Origin: Anagrus nilaparvatae
Taxonomy: Eukaryota > Arthropoda > Insecta > Hymenoptera > Mymaridae
DNA: 64,000 nucleotides
Direction: 5' to 3'
Assembly: GCA_022575985.1 (NCBI GenBank)
Contig: JAKSXM010000007.1
Coordinates: 36,520,501 to 36,584,500, forward strand
The notes below the pieces were generated by a model. The model worked only from the letters and a program-made list of their open reading frames with translations. It was not told the DNA's origin and did no database searches. Made by a program: the position numbers and the translations under genes. This document shows positions 11,345 to 22,855 of this stretch, one piece after another; positions within the stretch are counted from its first letter, which is position 1, and each line of letters starts with the position of its first letter.

Positions 11345-11710
11345 GACGTAGCTTTCGTTCGCGCTTGCTCTCACAGAATAGAATGTTGGCAGCATAGGTG
11401 GAAAGACGACCCGAGAGGACGTTGGACGCACCACCTCATCATCGACTTGGAAGGGTGGATGAATCGTGATAATGGGAAGGTACAGTTTTATCTCTCACAG
11501 TTCCTAACTGGTCACGGTTATTTCCGCGAAATGTTTTTCAAGAGGCGCAAGGTGGCATCTCCAGAATGCTTGTTTTGCCCGGGCGAGCTGAATACCGCTG
11601 AGCACACCATTTTTGGATTTCCTTACGTCGCTGAGTAGTGATCGCCCTTCGATGAATGGAGTCCGCAAAATGAGTCGTCCCAGAAATGTTGCGCAAAATA
11701 TTATCAATTA
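11345..11710 (+). pseudogene. Fragment of a second LINE family, ORF2 C-terminus
   Basis: The frame around 11,395-11,638 encodes a domain like the ORF2 end of the main LINE family but clearly diverged: GRWTHHLIIDLEGWMNR, then FLTGHGYFREM, then a CLFCPG-x5-EHTIF finger. A TAG near 11,636 ends it. The other inverted-repeat arm carries the same fragment, and there it continues upstream into an RT palm segment (26,263-26,451, minus strand), so this copy is cut at the duplication breakpoint. Confidence 0.65.
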
Positions 11711-12364
11711 TATTAAAAAAATGGTGATTGTTTAATTAAGTGTTTGTGAATGACTTTAATTTATTAATAATTTTTTAATAACCAAATAGATAAAAATAAT
11801 GAAATTTTTAGGAGATTTATAATAAAATAATTATTTTACACAAACGTATTTTTACACAAACTTTTATTAATAAGTAAGTATTTTAAAAAATAATAAAAAT
11901 TAGAACTAATGAAATAAATAATGAAAAAATTAACGCAACCAATCACAACAGGAATAAATTAGAAAAAAAATTATGTCAAATGAGTTTTTTAGAGATAGAA
12001 ATTTACCTCAATTTATATTTAAATTTACTAAAAAAATATTATACGTGAAACCAGATTTTTTTTTATTTTTTAAGATTTCTAAATTATCTACGCTGCATAC
12101 ATATATAACATCATTTATGTATTAGTATAATATCAGGTTATTTACATTGTTTTTATTTAATTACATAAATACTATAGATAATAATTACTGTAAATAAATA
12201 CTATAGACTTTAAATAAAAATTATGCAGTAAAACAAGTAAAATAAATTAGGAATATAATCTTTCAGTTTTTATTTATCATATTATTTAAGTTGTTATTAA
12301 TTTTCCCAAGCTCCAAAGATGATTTTCCATAAGAACAATGCTAAACTACCTTTCTTATTTCTTG
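11711..12364. other. AT-rich DNA in left arm
   Basis: No gene seen. Very AT-rich, and mirrored almost exactly at 25,145-25,799. Confidence 0.6.
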
Positions 12365-12870
12365 ATGAAAGGATAATTATTTAGCAAAAGTTGTAAAAAA
12401 AGTTTGTTTCGTTTCTTAATGATTTTATCTTTATGTTTTATAAGTTTCATTAATTTCTGTAATCACAACTTTTCATAGATGTAACACCTTAATATCGCAT
12501 CTGAATGCAAATACTAATTACTATCCCGCTAAATAAATTTCTTGTAAAGTTCTTTTTCATTATAACTTATATGTCTTGGTCTATTTAACTATGTTTCTAT
12601 GCAATCAAATACTTTATCTCTTATTGTTGTAGCATTTTTGTGGTCCATTTAATTTATGTATATTAGATTTTCTAAAATCTTTGATATATACAGTATGTGA
12701 CTTTTATTAATATTTTTGTTAGTAGCAAATTTTGGACCAAGAGACACAGAATCGATAACATTTTTAGGAACTTCAATATCAGATAAATTGCAAAACCAAT
12801 CATTATTGTTTTTATTATTGTTATCATTACTATTATTGTTTTTATCATTGTATGATACTATCATTATTAT
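12365..12870 (-). pseudogene. Penelope-like element fragment (N-terminal side of RT)
   Basis: Minus-strand remnant. The clearest block is WFCNLSDIEV followed by VSLGPKFAT (about 12,725-12,795), a pattern typical of the segment just before the RT core in Penelope-like retroelements: a hydrophobic NLS block, then LSLGPKFA. Downstream on the same strand there are short Lys-rich pieces with ISYNEKELYKKF in various frames, separated by stops. The 109-residue frame that contains the block is otherwise made of microsatellite-derived Asn/Lys and unrelated DNA. The mirrored copy at 24,640-25,145 differs by one Pro/Ser codon near the block. Dead fragment. Confidence 0.5.
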
Positions 12871-13276
12871 TGTTATTTGTATGCCTTTTTGAGAGATAGA
12901 ACGTAACCTTCGGCACACCCGACTTAACTTAAAAGCCCCTAGTGCGCCTCTGCAAGCCTTTCCTCGAACAGCACCCAACCCACCGGTATCCTCTTAGTCT
13001 CGTATAGGCGGGAAGCTGTTTTTGGATCGATCTTTCTTTTTTCCCATCCACTACCCTCAAGTAGTCCCCACTACATCGGTTCACATACAGGTTCACGCTG
13101 GAAACACACGTGGTAGCTATATGTATGTATATGCAATATATTCCGTTATTCGGTTAAGTCCTAGCTTGGTTAAACACTAGTTACCCTCAGTGTCGCAAGT
13201 GATATGGGTGGAAAAAGTCGTGAAAGATGTTATAGAGAACATCGCCTGTGAATCCGTCCACCAGTCATTATTATTG

Positions 13277-13315
<39 letters not shown>

Positions 13316-13336
13316 TTTTTTTTTTTTTTTTTTTTT
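12871..13336. other. GC-richer unclassified segment plus (ATT)n/T-run
   Basis: A segment of about 400 bp with mixed composition, probably the end of some repeat. It holds no believable frame. It is followed by an ATT microsatellite and a long T run (about 13,262-13,336), which are the reversed TAA and A tail of the LINE 3' half that follows. Mirrored at 24,173-24,640. Confidence 0.5.
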
Positions 13337-14658
13337 ATGGGAAATATGTGAATCTTACATCAGCCATGGAGTGTTTGCGGGCCTTAAAGACCCGCAAATT
13401 TCCATGACCGCCCAGTTGCACAAAGTGTACAACTGGGAGACCACCGACGAACGCGGTCGCCGGCTACGCCCCAGATTCTTACTGGATAAACACACTTTAA
13501 ACCCCCCGCGCTTGTTTGTTCCAAACCGGAACTCCCTTTTCAGGTATAACTTCAGTTTGGGACGCGCAGCCTAGGCAACTGGCCGCTGCCTTCCCCCAGC
13601 CTAGTGACTGGAAAGCAATCTACGATAGAAAGCCCTCCTCCTTTTTCTTCAACAAGGTGACCCTTACGTACTCTGCTACTTTGTTCCAATTTTCAGAACT
13701 CCGTAGCATTTCCGGAACCACTTTCTCTGGCCTCGAAATCGGGAAGGGCGGGCGCCCTTCCACGTAGCGCACACATTCAAAGAAAGTGTGCTCCACTGTA
13801 TCCTTCTCGCCTGGGCAGTGCAAGCACTCCTATGTTGCCACCTTATGCCAATGTTTTAACATTTCACGATAGTACCCGTGTCCAGTTAAAAATTGGGTGA
13901 GGTAAAAATCCACCTCCCCATGTTGTCGTCCAGTCCATGCCTGCAGAACTGAAATCAGTCTGCGCGTCCATCGGGCATTTCCCTCTTCGTCCTTTTTCCA
14001 CCGTTTCTGCCATTTTTCCATAGAGCTGGAGCGGGCGCAAGTGGATGACGCTTCGCGGTCCTCTACACTATCGTAAATGTATTTCCGCTCCAACGCTAGC
14101 AGGTCGATGGGTATGACCGATGCTACTACCTGGATCGCCTCGAGCGATACCGTATGGTACGCGCAGGCGATCCTCAGGGCCGCTTGCCGCTGCACAGACG
14201 ATAATTTATGTCTGTACTTGGCAAATTTGGTGATATCCGCCCAGATCTCAGATCCATAAAGCAGGACAGAGTTGACAACGGACATCAACAATCTTCGCTT
14301 CCCGGGTTTGGGCCCTCCTATGTTGGCCATGAGCCTTGACAAGGAGGATGCGATCGACGCGGCCTTCTCACTTGACCTCTGAAATTGTTCCCAGAAGTTC
14401 AGCTTGTTATCAAGCAGAACTCCCAGGTACTTAACCGATGTCTTGGCTTGGATCATGTGAGGGTTTCCACCATCATCGACATTTACATCGATGTCCGTGG
14501 AAATTGTTGTTCGACGGGTCAGCAGTACGATCTCCGTTTTTGGGATCGCGAGCTGGAGCCCGTGCTCGCCCATCCAGAGATTGATCTGTCTCATGACTAG
14601 ATTCAACCTCTCCTGGGATACCTGCATGTCCCTGCCGGTGATGGTCAGAGCCACGTCG
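13337..14658 (-). pseudogene. R1-like LINE 3' half, inverted copy
   Basis: Mirror of 22,851-24,172. On the minus strand it encodes the RT thumb and C-terminus from DVALTITGRDMQ to the CHCPGEK-EHTFFEC finger, then the 3' UTR with both stem-loops. An in-frame TAG at 13,830-13,832 replaces a Glu codon seen in other copies (GAG at 4282-4284). Its 5' edge is the reversed CGACG beside the Transib end. The 5' half of the LINE to which it corresponds lies at 5.9-10.8 kb in the opposite orientation, so this piece was inverted together with the transposon end. Confidence 0.85.
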
Positions 14659-15955
14659 CACAATGGGACGAAGTCCTATTGTGCCACCCAAATTACTCTA
14701 CAGGTCGTAGATTTTTAGTTAATGAATAAATTTTTTTTTTTTAATTTTTGTTTTCGATTTCTCTAACAATCCCTCATTCCGATTTTTTAATTAGAACTTG
14801 CAGTTTTTTTTTTTATTTGTTAGAAACTCATTTTTTTTCTAAAAAACACATTTTTTATGGTAAAATTAACTCTAAAATGCTCAAAATTGAAGTTATCACA
14901 TCAAATTTTTTTTTAAAATCGTTGTTTTGATGAGCTTTTGAAAGTGTTCTGACAAAAAGTTTAAAAAACAAATTTAATTATTTTAAAAATGGCCAAAAGT
15001 GGCCAAAAATGTGTTAATTATTATTTTTTCCTAGCAAAACTATTTAAAAAGTATATGATTCATAGTATCATTCTGAAAAATATATCTGCTTTTATTTATA
15101 CGATTATTGTTGAACTTTTTTTTATTGAAATTTTAATATTCAAAATGGCGGACACAAAATGGCGATCAATTTTCAAATATATTCCATTTTTTAACCCATT
15201 AAATCCTAAGAAGAATCTGCATTTGACAGAGCTGTAAAACCTAATCTATTTAGGGCATTTGACTAAAATTAGTAAAATAAAACAAAAAGAAATTTCAAAA
15301 TGGCGGACATTTAAAAATGGCGGATTAATATGGTGGTCAGAAAAAATTAAATTTTGATATTTTTTGATAAAAATTTGTTTACGTGGTATTTTGTGGGTAC
15401 TTATTACGAATATAGAATTATTTTTAAAAAACTTTAAATTACGGAGCCAATATGGCCACTGAAAAACGCGAAATTTCGAGATTTTTGACGATTTTGAGCC
15501 CGAGAAGAAACTGTGAGTTGTATAACCATATAACCGGTTTCATTTAGGGCATTTGAACAAGTTATGTGAAAAAATAAAATTTTTTTAAAAAAATTCAAAA
15601 TGGCGGATCAATATGGCGGACACAAAAAACTAAATTTCGTTATTTTTTTGTAAAAATTTGTGTACAGGGTATTTTTGGGATGCTCATTACGAATATCTGT
15701 CTATTTAACAAAAATTCAAAATAGCGGATCCAATATGGATGCTGAAAAATGCGAAATTTCAAGATTTTTGATGATTTTTAGCCTGAGAAGATACTGTAAG
15801 TTTATAATCATAAAATCGGCTTCGTTTAGGATAGTTGAACAAAATGTAATAAAAAACGAGATTTTTTTTTTAAATTTAAAATAGTGGATCAATATGGCGG
15901 ACATAAAAAGCTAAATTTTGCTATTTTTTGATTAAAATTAGAGTAATTTGGGTGT
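14659..15955 (+). mobile_element. Non-coding Transib-type segment with 282-bp internal repeats
   Basis: Begins CACAATGGGACGAAGTCC and ends in the inverted form of the same sequence (TAGAGTAATTTGGGTG then TCACAATAGGAC, about 15,939-15,965), giving inverted termini of about 40 bp. The interior has no gene. From about 15,328 it is a tandem array with a period near 282 bp (AATATGG-GG anchors at 15,328, 15,610 and 15,892). AAAATGGCGG-like motifs are repeated throughout. This looks like a non-autonomous derivative of the neighbouring Transib element. Mirrored at 21,554-22,850. Confidence 0.7.
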
Positions 15956-16595
15956 CACAATAGGACTTCATCCTATCACCCAAATTATTCTACAGGTCGT
16001 ATTATTATATTCTATGACTGTTAATATACTAACATAAAAGATATTATTTTGCAGGAATATTTTTAAAAGAAACACGTAAAAATTTCAGGTACATTTCAAT
16101 ATAAGTATCTTGTCTTAATTAGGACGAAGAACTATTCTGATTTAAAGGCTTCTTTATAATTTTATTTGATGGGTGTATAAATTTAATCTGTCAACAATAG
16201 CGCACATAATAGCTAGTAAGCCTTAATTATTTTTTAGTATGCTCGTTGAATTTGTATACATGTAATGTAAATTTGTATATGCAAAAATGTTATTTATTGA
16301 GAATGAGACAATAATATATATTTGAATAATTTTTTAAATGGTGATACCAATTTTTCACTTGAATTTTAAATGAATATGTATAATTGAATAGGAATTCTTA
16401 ATTATATTTTTATGACTTATTAATGAATTCTAGTTTGAATCTTTGTTTTTAAAAAATATTTTTAATATACAAAAACGAAACACAGAATATATTTTCAAGG
16501 TAGTCACTTTACAACACATTTAAATATTAAAAATGTTTAACATAAATATCAGAATTTATATCTTATAAAATTCTAATGCTTTTATTAATAAATAA

Positions 16596-17100
16596 AAATT
16601 TAAAAATGGCGGATTAATATTGTGGTCAGAAAAAATTAAATTTTGATATTTTTTGATAAAAATTTGTTTACGTGGTATTTTGTGGGTACTTATTACGAAT
16701 ATAGAATTATTTTTAAAAAACTTTCAATTACGGAGCCAATATGGCCACTGAAAAACGCGAAATTTCGAGATTTTTGACGATTTTGAGCCCGAGAAGAAAC
16801 TGTGAGTTGTATAACCATATAACCGGTTTCATTTAGGGCATTTGAACAAGTTATGTGAAAAAATAAAATTTTTTTAAAAAAATTCAAAATGGCGGATCAA
16901 TATGGCGGACACAAAAAACTAAATTTCGTTATTTTTTTGTAAAAATTTGTGTACAGGGTATTTTTGGGATGCTCATTACGAATATCTGTCTATTTAACAA
17001 AAATTCAAAATAGCGGATCCAATATGGATGCTGAAAAATGCGAAATTTCAAGATTTTTGATGATTTTTAGCCTGAGAAGATTCTGTAAGTTTATAAAATG
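16596..17100 (+). repeat. Third copy of Transib internal repeat
   Basis: Matches 15,306-15,790 closely (GGCGGATTAATATTGTGG onward), then jumps at about 17,095 to the ATGGCGATCAATTTTC block otherwise seen at 15,159 and 11,311. It lies just inside the inner breakpoint of the left inverted-repeat arm and has no mirror copy. Confidence 0.7.
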
Positions 17101-18876
17101 GCGATCAATTTTCAAAATTAATCCATTTTTTAATGATTTATAGCTTCTAGAGCAAGGCAGTCTTCTAATTTGTAAAATAAATTCAAAATATATTTTTTCC
17201 AACGACTTCAAAATTAAATATTTTAATGGCTACAGAATCTTTATTTTTCTATAATGCCTTCACATTTATTAAGTACCTCATTTTGTGTCAGAATTTAAAG
17301 TAAATATCAAAAATCGATAATCTAATTTGCTGACTAATAAATTTAATTTTCATAACCTTGTTACTTAAAGCTTAAATTAAAGATTAAAAAAATACAATAA
17401 ATATATTTTAACATAGAATTGTATATAATTATATCTCTAGTATATAAATAATCGAAATAAAACAAAGTTGCACTTATTTCATGAAAATAGGCAACATCGC
17501 ATTTATCTTTGCAAACTTCCTCCAAAATGTGTGGCAACATTGCTGAGCAGCAGAATTATTGTTATTATTATGAAATTTATTTCAGAATTGAAAGAATTAT
17601 ATAATAAGGAAATAAATCAAATATTAACTTCTTTAGTTGCTTTTTCATTATTGCTTATAAATATGTTAATGTTAATTAATTGATGATCAAAAATATTTGC
17701 ATTATATAATAAGAAATATAAATTAACGGAAGTTCAGTGCTTGTTTGTGCATATTATTTAATATTTTTAGATATCATATTGTATATATAACATTTTTAGA
17801 TATTAATGCTACAGAATCTACAGAAATTGAAGTTTTCTTAGATATTATATGATATACTTTTTGTGATAAACATGTCTTTTATTTACATGTTTTTTAGTGC
17901 AGTGTAGTGTGGTAAAGTAAAAAAAAAAGTGATGATAATTGCGAAATTAGAATTTTTTGTTATAATTGTAAGGTCTTTTAGTGGTTGAATAAATAAGGAT
18001 TTTTTTTATTTAGTGGTTGAATTAAAAGAATTTTTTTTATCGCATTTTAAATTATCGACGCTACGTAGATATGGGAAAACATATATGTATAACTGTAATT
18101 GCGGGTTATTTACATAGTTTTTATTTATTTATTTAAAATTGAATTCTATAAGGCGGGGAAAATAAATTGGAAATTTAATCTTTGATCATTTATTTATCAT
18201 TTCCTGCTAATTTTAATCTCCTGTGTCATCATTTTTACATTTTTTCAAAGCTCTAAAGTATGCTATAAGAGGGGTAAAATAAAGTTTAATTAAGTTTTAA
18301 AATGTTTAAATTTTAATAGTTTTCCTATTTCACTAAGCTCTGTTATCATTTTTTTAAACCACCAAGATACATTAAGGTTTTTTGACTTTGAAAAAGTGCA
18401 GCCATTTTATGCTTTTGTAGGAAATTTTGCAAAATAAAAATTAATGTAATTTAGTAGCTAAATTAGAAGTAAATTTTGCTTATTTTTTGGCTTCAGTATT
18501 AAATAAAAGAATTAGATTTCGCAATTTCATCACTTTTGTTTAAAGAGATTAGAAACAAAAGGTATTAAATTTCTTTTTTTTTTTGCCTTAACGTATAAGT
18601 TATAAATATCCGATTTGATACAAAGTTATACGAATATTGTTTATACTCTAATTAATACCTTTTGTTTCTCGGACAATCAATGCTAAATACTAAATGAATT
18701 GTTGTTTTCACAAGAACCTGACTTAAATAATTCCTTTATAGATCCTACAATCCAAGTGTTTTCTTTGTGAACTTTGTGAACTTTATGTACTTTGTGAACG
18801 TCTAATGTAAATATTGTCTTTGTGAATTTTGTATTTTAAAATTTGTATTGTGTGAAAAAATTTCCTAAAATATACA
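17101..18876. other. AT-rich DNA upstream of transposase
   Basis: No gene seen apart from short chance frames (for example 17,468-17,683). It may include the transposase promoter, but I see no specific signal. Three near-identical phrases of the form ACTTTGTGAAC lie at about 18,769-18,800. Confidence 0.45.
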
Positions 18877-20823
18877 ATGGAAATTTCAATTACAAATAAG
18901 CAATTATCTTCTATTCTCTTAGATAAGAAAGATGCAAATATCAATACAATTGTAGAATATATAATGGAACTTTATGATTTTTAAAGATGTCTGATTCTGA
19001 TAAGAATTCTCTAAAATCAAAATTAAATCGTCATTTCATACCAACTTTCAATAAAAAATTTAAAAATTCTATTTATTCAAAAGAAAGATTTTTAAAGATG
19101 AATTCTAGCTGACTAGATTCATTTTTTACTTTTTCCTGTACTGTTCCTATAGAAACCACTCGAAAAACATATACCGAAGCCAGTAAATCAACAAAAAAGA
19201 GAAGGATTAATGAAGTATTAGATAGTATACCTGCTGCTGACCTGTTGGAAGCTTGCAACAAAAGTATTCGGGTATCTGATGGAATTAATAGTGAATTAAA
19301 TGATAGCAGTAATAGTTTTGAAATAGAAGATTTATCTATTTTATCACCTGATGAAGCACTTGCCATATTTCTTGATGCTAAACTGACTAAAAACCAATAC
19401 AAAATTATTAGAAATACATTAATTCTAAAGAAAAAAAAATGTTTTTCCTGAATATCGCCATATTTATAAAGCTAAGACCAATTGTTGCCCAAGTTTTGAT
19501 GTTACTGAAACTAGTGCCTCAACAAAATTACAATATGTTCTAGACCATTCAGTTTCAAGAATTTTAAAAATTGAAAGTGTCAAGAAATTGATTCTTGAAA
19601 CTGATAAAACTGATCTAGAACTAATTACCAAATACGGATGTGATGGTACTTCTGGATTCTCGCAGTACAAACAAATTTTTAGTGAATCAAAAAATATTGA
19701 AGGCAGTAGTGTTTTTATTATGTGCATGGTTCCTCTTTTATTGCGCTTCACTCAAAGAAGAAGTAATGAAATCATGTTTTGGGAGAATAAAAACCCGTCC
19801 TCAACTAGACTTTGTCGACCAGTGAAATTTACGTATGAAAAAGAAACTCAAGAATTAATTAAGCTTGAAATGGATAACCTTCAAGATCAGGTCCGCAAAC
19901 TTATTCCTACAACAGTGTTATTAGATGGACGTAAAATAATAATAAAACACACATTGTTTTGTACAATGTTAGATGGTAAAGTTCGTCAGGTTTTAACAGA
20001 GACAACTTCGTCACAAAGATGTTCGATTTGTGATGCTCTGCCCAAAGAAATGAACAATTTAGAAACTGTATTAAAAAAAGAAATAAAAAATTAATCCTAT
20101 ACATACGGACTATCAAATTTACATGCTTGGATACGATGCATGGAGTGGATACTTCATCTGTCCTACAGATTCTTGGCAAAGGTATTCAAATATAATGAAA
20201 AATTTACTGCTGAAGAAAAATTAGAAATCGCATTGAAGAAGAAGGAAGTTATAGATAATTTTAGAGAAAATTTGAATATGCTTGTAGATACTGTGAAACA
20301 AGGAGCTGGAAATACTAATGATGGAAACACTGCTCGTAAATTTTTTCAAAACTATAATTATGTTGGGGATATAACAGGAATTGATAAAGAGTTTCTTAAA
20401 AAACTCTAAATCATTTTGCAAACTATATCATCAAAACATTGTATGAACATCCCAGCCTTCAAAAATTACTGTTTAGATGCTGCAAAAATATACATAAAAA
20501 ATTATTCTTGGTATCCTATGCCTTCTTCTTGTCACGCACTCTTAATCCATGGACCAGCAATCATAGTAACGTTTGCGGTACCAATTGGATTTCTATCTGA
20601 AGAAGCGCAAGAAGCGCGTAATAAAGATTTTAAGAAATGTAGAGAAAACTTTACTCGTAAAGCAAAATCAGAATTTACTAATGAGGATATTATGAGATAT
20701 TTGTTTGCATCTTCTGATCCATATATTTTTAAATTAAGAAGTTTAACTAGTAATAAAATAAAGGAACTTCATCCAGAGGCAAAGAATTTAATTATTTCTA
20801 AGGAAAATTATGATTCAGTATAA
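18877..20823 (+). pseudogene. RAG1-like (Transib superfamily) transposase
   Basis: Decayed DDE transposase with at least five breaks. N-terminal pieces: 18,877-18,987 and the frame from 18,987 with a TGA near 19,108, then the KRRINEVLDSI block. A frameshift in an A run at about 19,433 follows. The 19,588-20,094 piece holds GCDGTSGFSQYKQ with a candidate first catalytic Asp at 19,642-19,644, the MLDGK Asp at 19,972-19,974, and a CSICDALPKEMN zinc-binding pair. The next piece (20,140-20,409) has GAGNTNDGNTARKFF, which corresponds to the NGNFARKL block of RAG1. The last (20,416-20,823) has CHALLIHG and FLSEEAQEARNKDFKKCRE, matching the RAG1 segment around its catalytic Glu (here Glu at 20,611-20,613). 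All three acidic residues survive, but the frame does not. No RING or plant-homeodomain part is seen. Family call from memory of the motifs, not from a search. Confidence 0.75.
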
Positions 20824-21553
20824 GAATTTATTGCAAAGAATTAAAAAAGAGTATTTTATAATTCTATTCATTTATATTAATTAATTTAAAAAAAAGTATG
20901 ATCAGCTTTAAATTTATTTATTAATAAAAGCATTAGAATTTTATAAGATATAAATTCTGATATTTATGTTAAACATTTTTAATATTTAAATGTGTTGTAA
21001 AGTGACTACCTTGAAAATATATTCTGTGTTTCGTTTTTGTATATTAAAAATATTTTTTAAAAACAAAGATTTAAACTAGAATTCATTAATAAGTCATAAA
21101 AATATAATTAAGAATTCCTATTCAATTATACATATTCATTTAAAATTCAAGTGAAAAATTGGTATCACCATTTAAAAAATTATTCAAATATATATTATTG
21201 TCTCATTCTCAATAAATAACATTTTTGCATATACAAATTTACATTACATGTATACAAATTCAACGAGCATACTAAAAAATAATTAAGGCTTACTAGCTAT
21301 TATGTGCGCTATTGTTGACAGATTAAATTTATACACCCATCAAATAAAATTATAAAGAAGCCTTTAAATCAGAATAGTTCTTCGTCCTAATTAAGACAAG
21401 ATACTTATATTGAAATGTACCTGAAATTTTTACGTGTTTCTTTTAAAAATATTCCTGCAAAATAATATCTTTTATGTTAGTATATTAACAGTCATAGAAT
21501 ATAATAATACGACCTGTAGAATAATTTGGGTGATAGGATGAAGTCCTATTGTG

Positions 21554-22850
21554 ACACCCAAATTACTCTAATTTTAATCAAAAAATAGCAAAATTTAGCT
21601 TTTTATGTCCGCCATATTGATCCACTATTTTAAATTTAAAAAAAAAATCTCGTTTTTTATTACATTTTGTTCAACTATCCTAAACGAAGCCGATTTTATG
21701 ATTATAAACTTACAGTATCTTCTCAGGCTAAAAATCATCAAAAATCTTGAAATTTCGCATTTTTCAGCATCCATATTGGATCCGCTATTTTGAATTTTTG
21801 TTAAATAGACAGATATTCGTAATGAGCATCCCAAAAATACCCTGTACACAAATTTTTACAAAAAAATAACGAAATTTAGTTTTTTGTGTCCGCCATATTG
21901 ATCCGCCATTTTGAATTTTTTTAAAAAAATTTTATTTTTTCACATAACTTGTTCAAATGCCCTAAATGAAACCGGTTATATGGTTATACAACTCACAGTT
22001 TCTTCTCGGGCTCAAAATCGTCAAAAATCTCGAAATTTCGCGTTTTTCAGTGGCCATATTGGCTCCGTAATTTAAAGTTTTTTAAAAATAATTCTATATT
22101 CGTAATAAGTACCCACAAAATACCACGTAAACAAATTTTTATCAAAAAATATCAAAATTTAATTTTTTCTGACCACCATATTAATCCGCCATTTTTAAAT
22201 GTCCGCCATTTTGAAATTTCTTTTTGTTTTATTTTACTAATTTTAGTCAAATGCCCTAAATAGATTAGGTTTTACAGCTCTGTCAAATGCAGATTCTTCT
22301 TAGGATTTAATGGGTTAAAAAATGGAATATATTTGAAAATTGATCGCCATTTTGTGTCCGCCATTTTGAATATTAAAATTTCAATAAAAAAAAGTTCAAC
22401 AATAATCGTATAAATAAAAGCAGATATATTTTTCAGAATGATACTATGAATCATATACTTTTTAAATAGTTTTGCTAGGAAAAAATAATAATTAACACAT
22501 TTTTGGCCACTTTTGGCCATTTTTAAAATAATTAAATTTGTTTTTTAAACTTTTTGTCAGAACACTTTCAAAAGCTCATCAAAACAACGATTTTAAAAAA
22601 AAATTTGATGTGATAACTTCAATTTTGAGCATTTTAGAGTTAATTTTACCATAAAAAATGTGTTTTTTAGAAAAAAAATGAGTTTCTAACAAATAAAAAA
22701 AAAAACTGCAAGTTCTAATTAAAAAATCGGAATGAGGGATTGTTAGAGAAATCGAAAACAAAAATTAAAAAAAAAAAATTTATTCATTAACTAAAAATCT
22801 ACGACCTGTAGAGTAATTTGGGTGGCACAATAGGACTTCGTCCCATTGTG
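21554..22850 (-). mobile_element. Transib-type non-coding segment, right copy
   Basis: Mirror of 14,659-15,955 with the same internal 282-bp repeats and ATGGCGG motifs on the minus strand. It ends CCATTGTG at 22,850, directly followed by the CGACG duplication and the LINE 3' half. It is thus the true right end of the insertion that began at 10,807. Confidence 0.75.
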
Positions 22851-22855
22851 CGACG
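22851..22855. repeat. Target-site duplication CGACG (right)
   Basis: The 5 bp after the right transposon end, identical to 10,802-10,806. Removing everything between restores the LINE reading frame through the YADD-VALT junction. Confidence 0.85.

Larger units (their letters stand above)
11345..16591 (+). repeat. Left arm of giant inverted duplication
   Basis: Matches the reverse complement of 20,919-26,165 across about 5.25 kb. Paired coordinates add to 37,509-37,510 from end to end, so there is almost no net indel. The differences I found by eye are single substitutions: 13,453 versus 24,056, one opposite 24,742, one opposite 25,742, one opposite 21,072, plus homopolymer length. From outside in, the arm contains a LINE fragment, AT-rich DNA, a Penelope-like fragment, the 3' half of an R1-like LINE, and Transib sequence. 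The outer end cuts through a LINE fragment that continues past the other arm, so this is a duplication and not a natural transposon terminus. Confidence 0.9.
15956..21553 (+). mobile_element. RAG1-like/Transib transposon with transposase pseudogene
   Basis: Starts at 15,956 with CACAATAGGACTTCATCC and ends at 21,553 with its inverse. Its first 50 bp match the non-coding Transib ends apart from a 5-bp gap (CCTATC-ACCCAAATTA versus CCTATTGTGCCACCCAAATTA). The outer 636 bp on each side are identical inverted repeats, though they are also part of the larger duplication. The unique core (16,592-20,918) holds a partial third copy of the 282-bp repeat and the transposase pseudogene. Assignment rests on the RAG1-like protein, the CACWATG end and the 5-bp GC-rich target duplication of the enclosing insertion. 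Confidence 0.7.

Noticed and set aside
13248..13574. Reading frame with a long Leu/Phe run
   Set aside because: It is the translation of the ATT microsatellite and T run plus reversed LINE 3' UTR; the mirrored region gives an equivalent poly-Ile/Phe artefact.
14659..22850. Arms of the palindrome as ordinary long terminal inverted repeats of one transposon
   Set aside because: Identity continues without change past the CACAATG ends into LINE and Penelope-like DNA out to 11,345 and 26,165, so the duplication is larger than any element.
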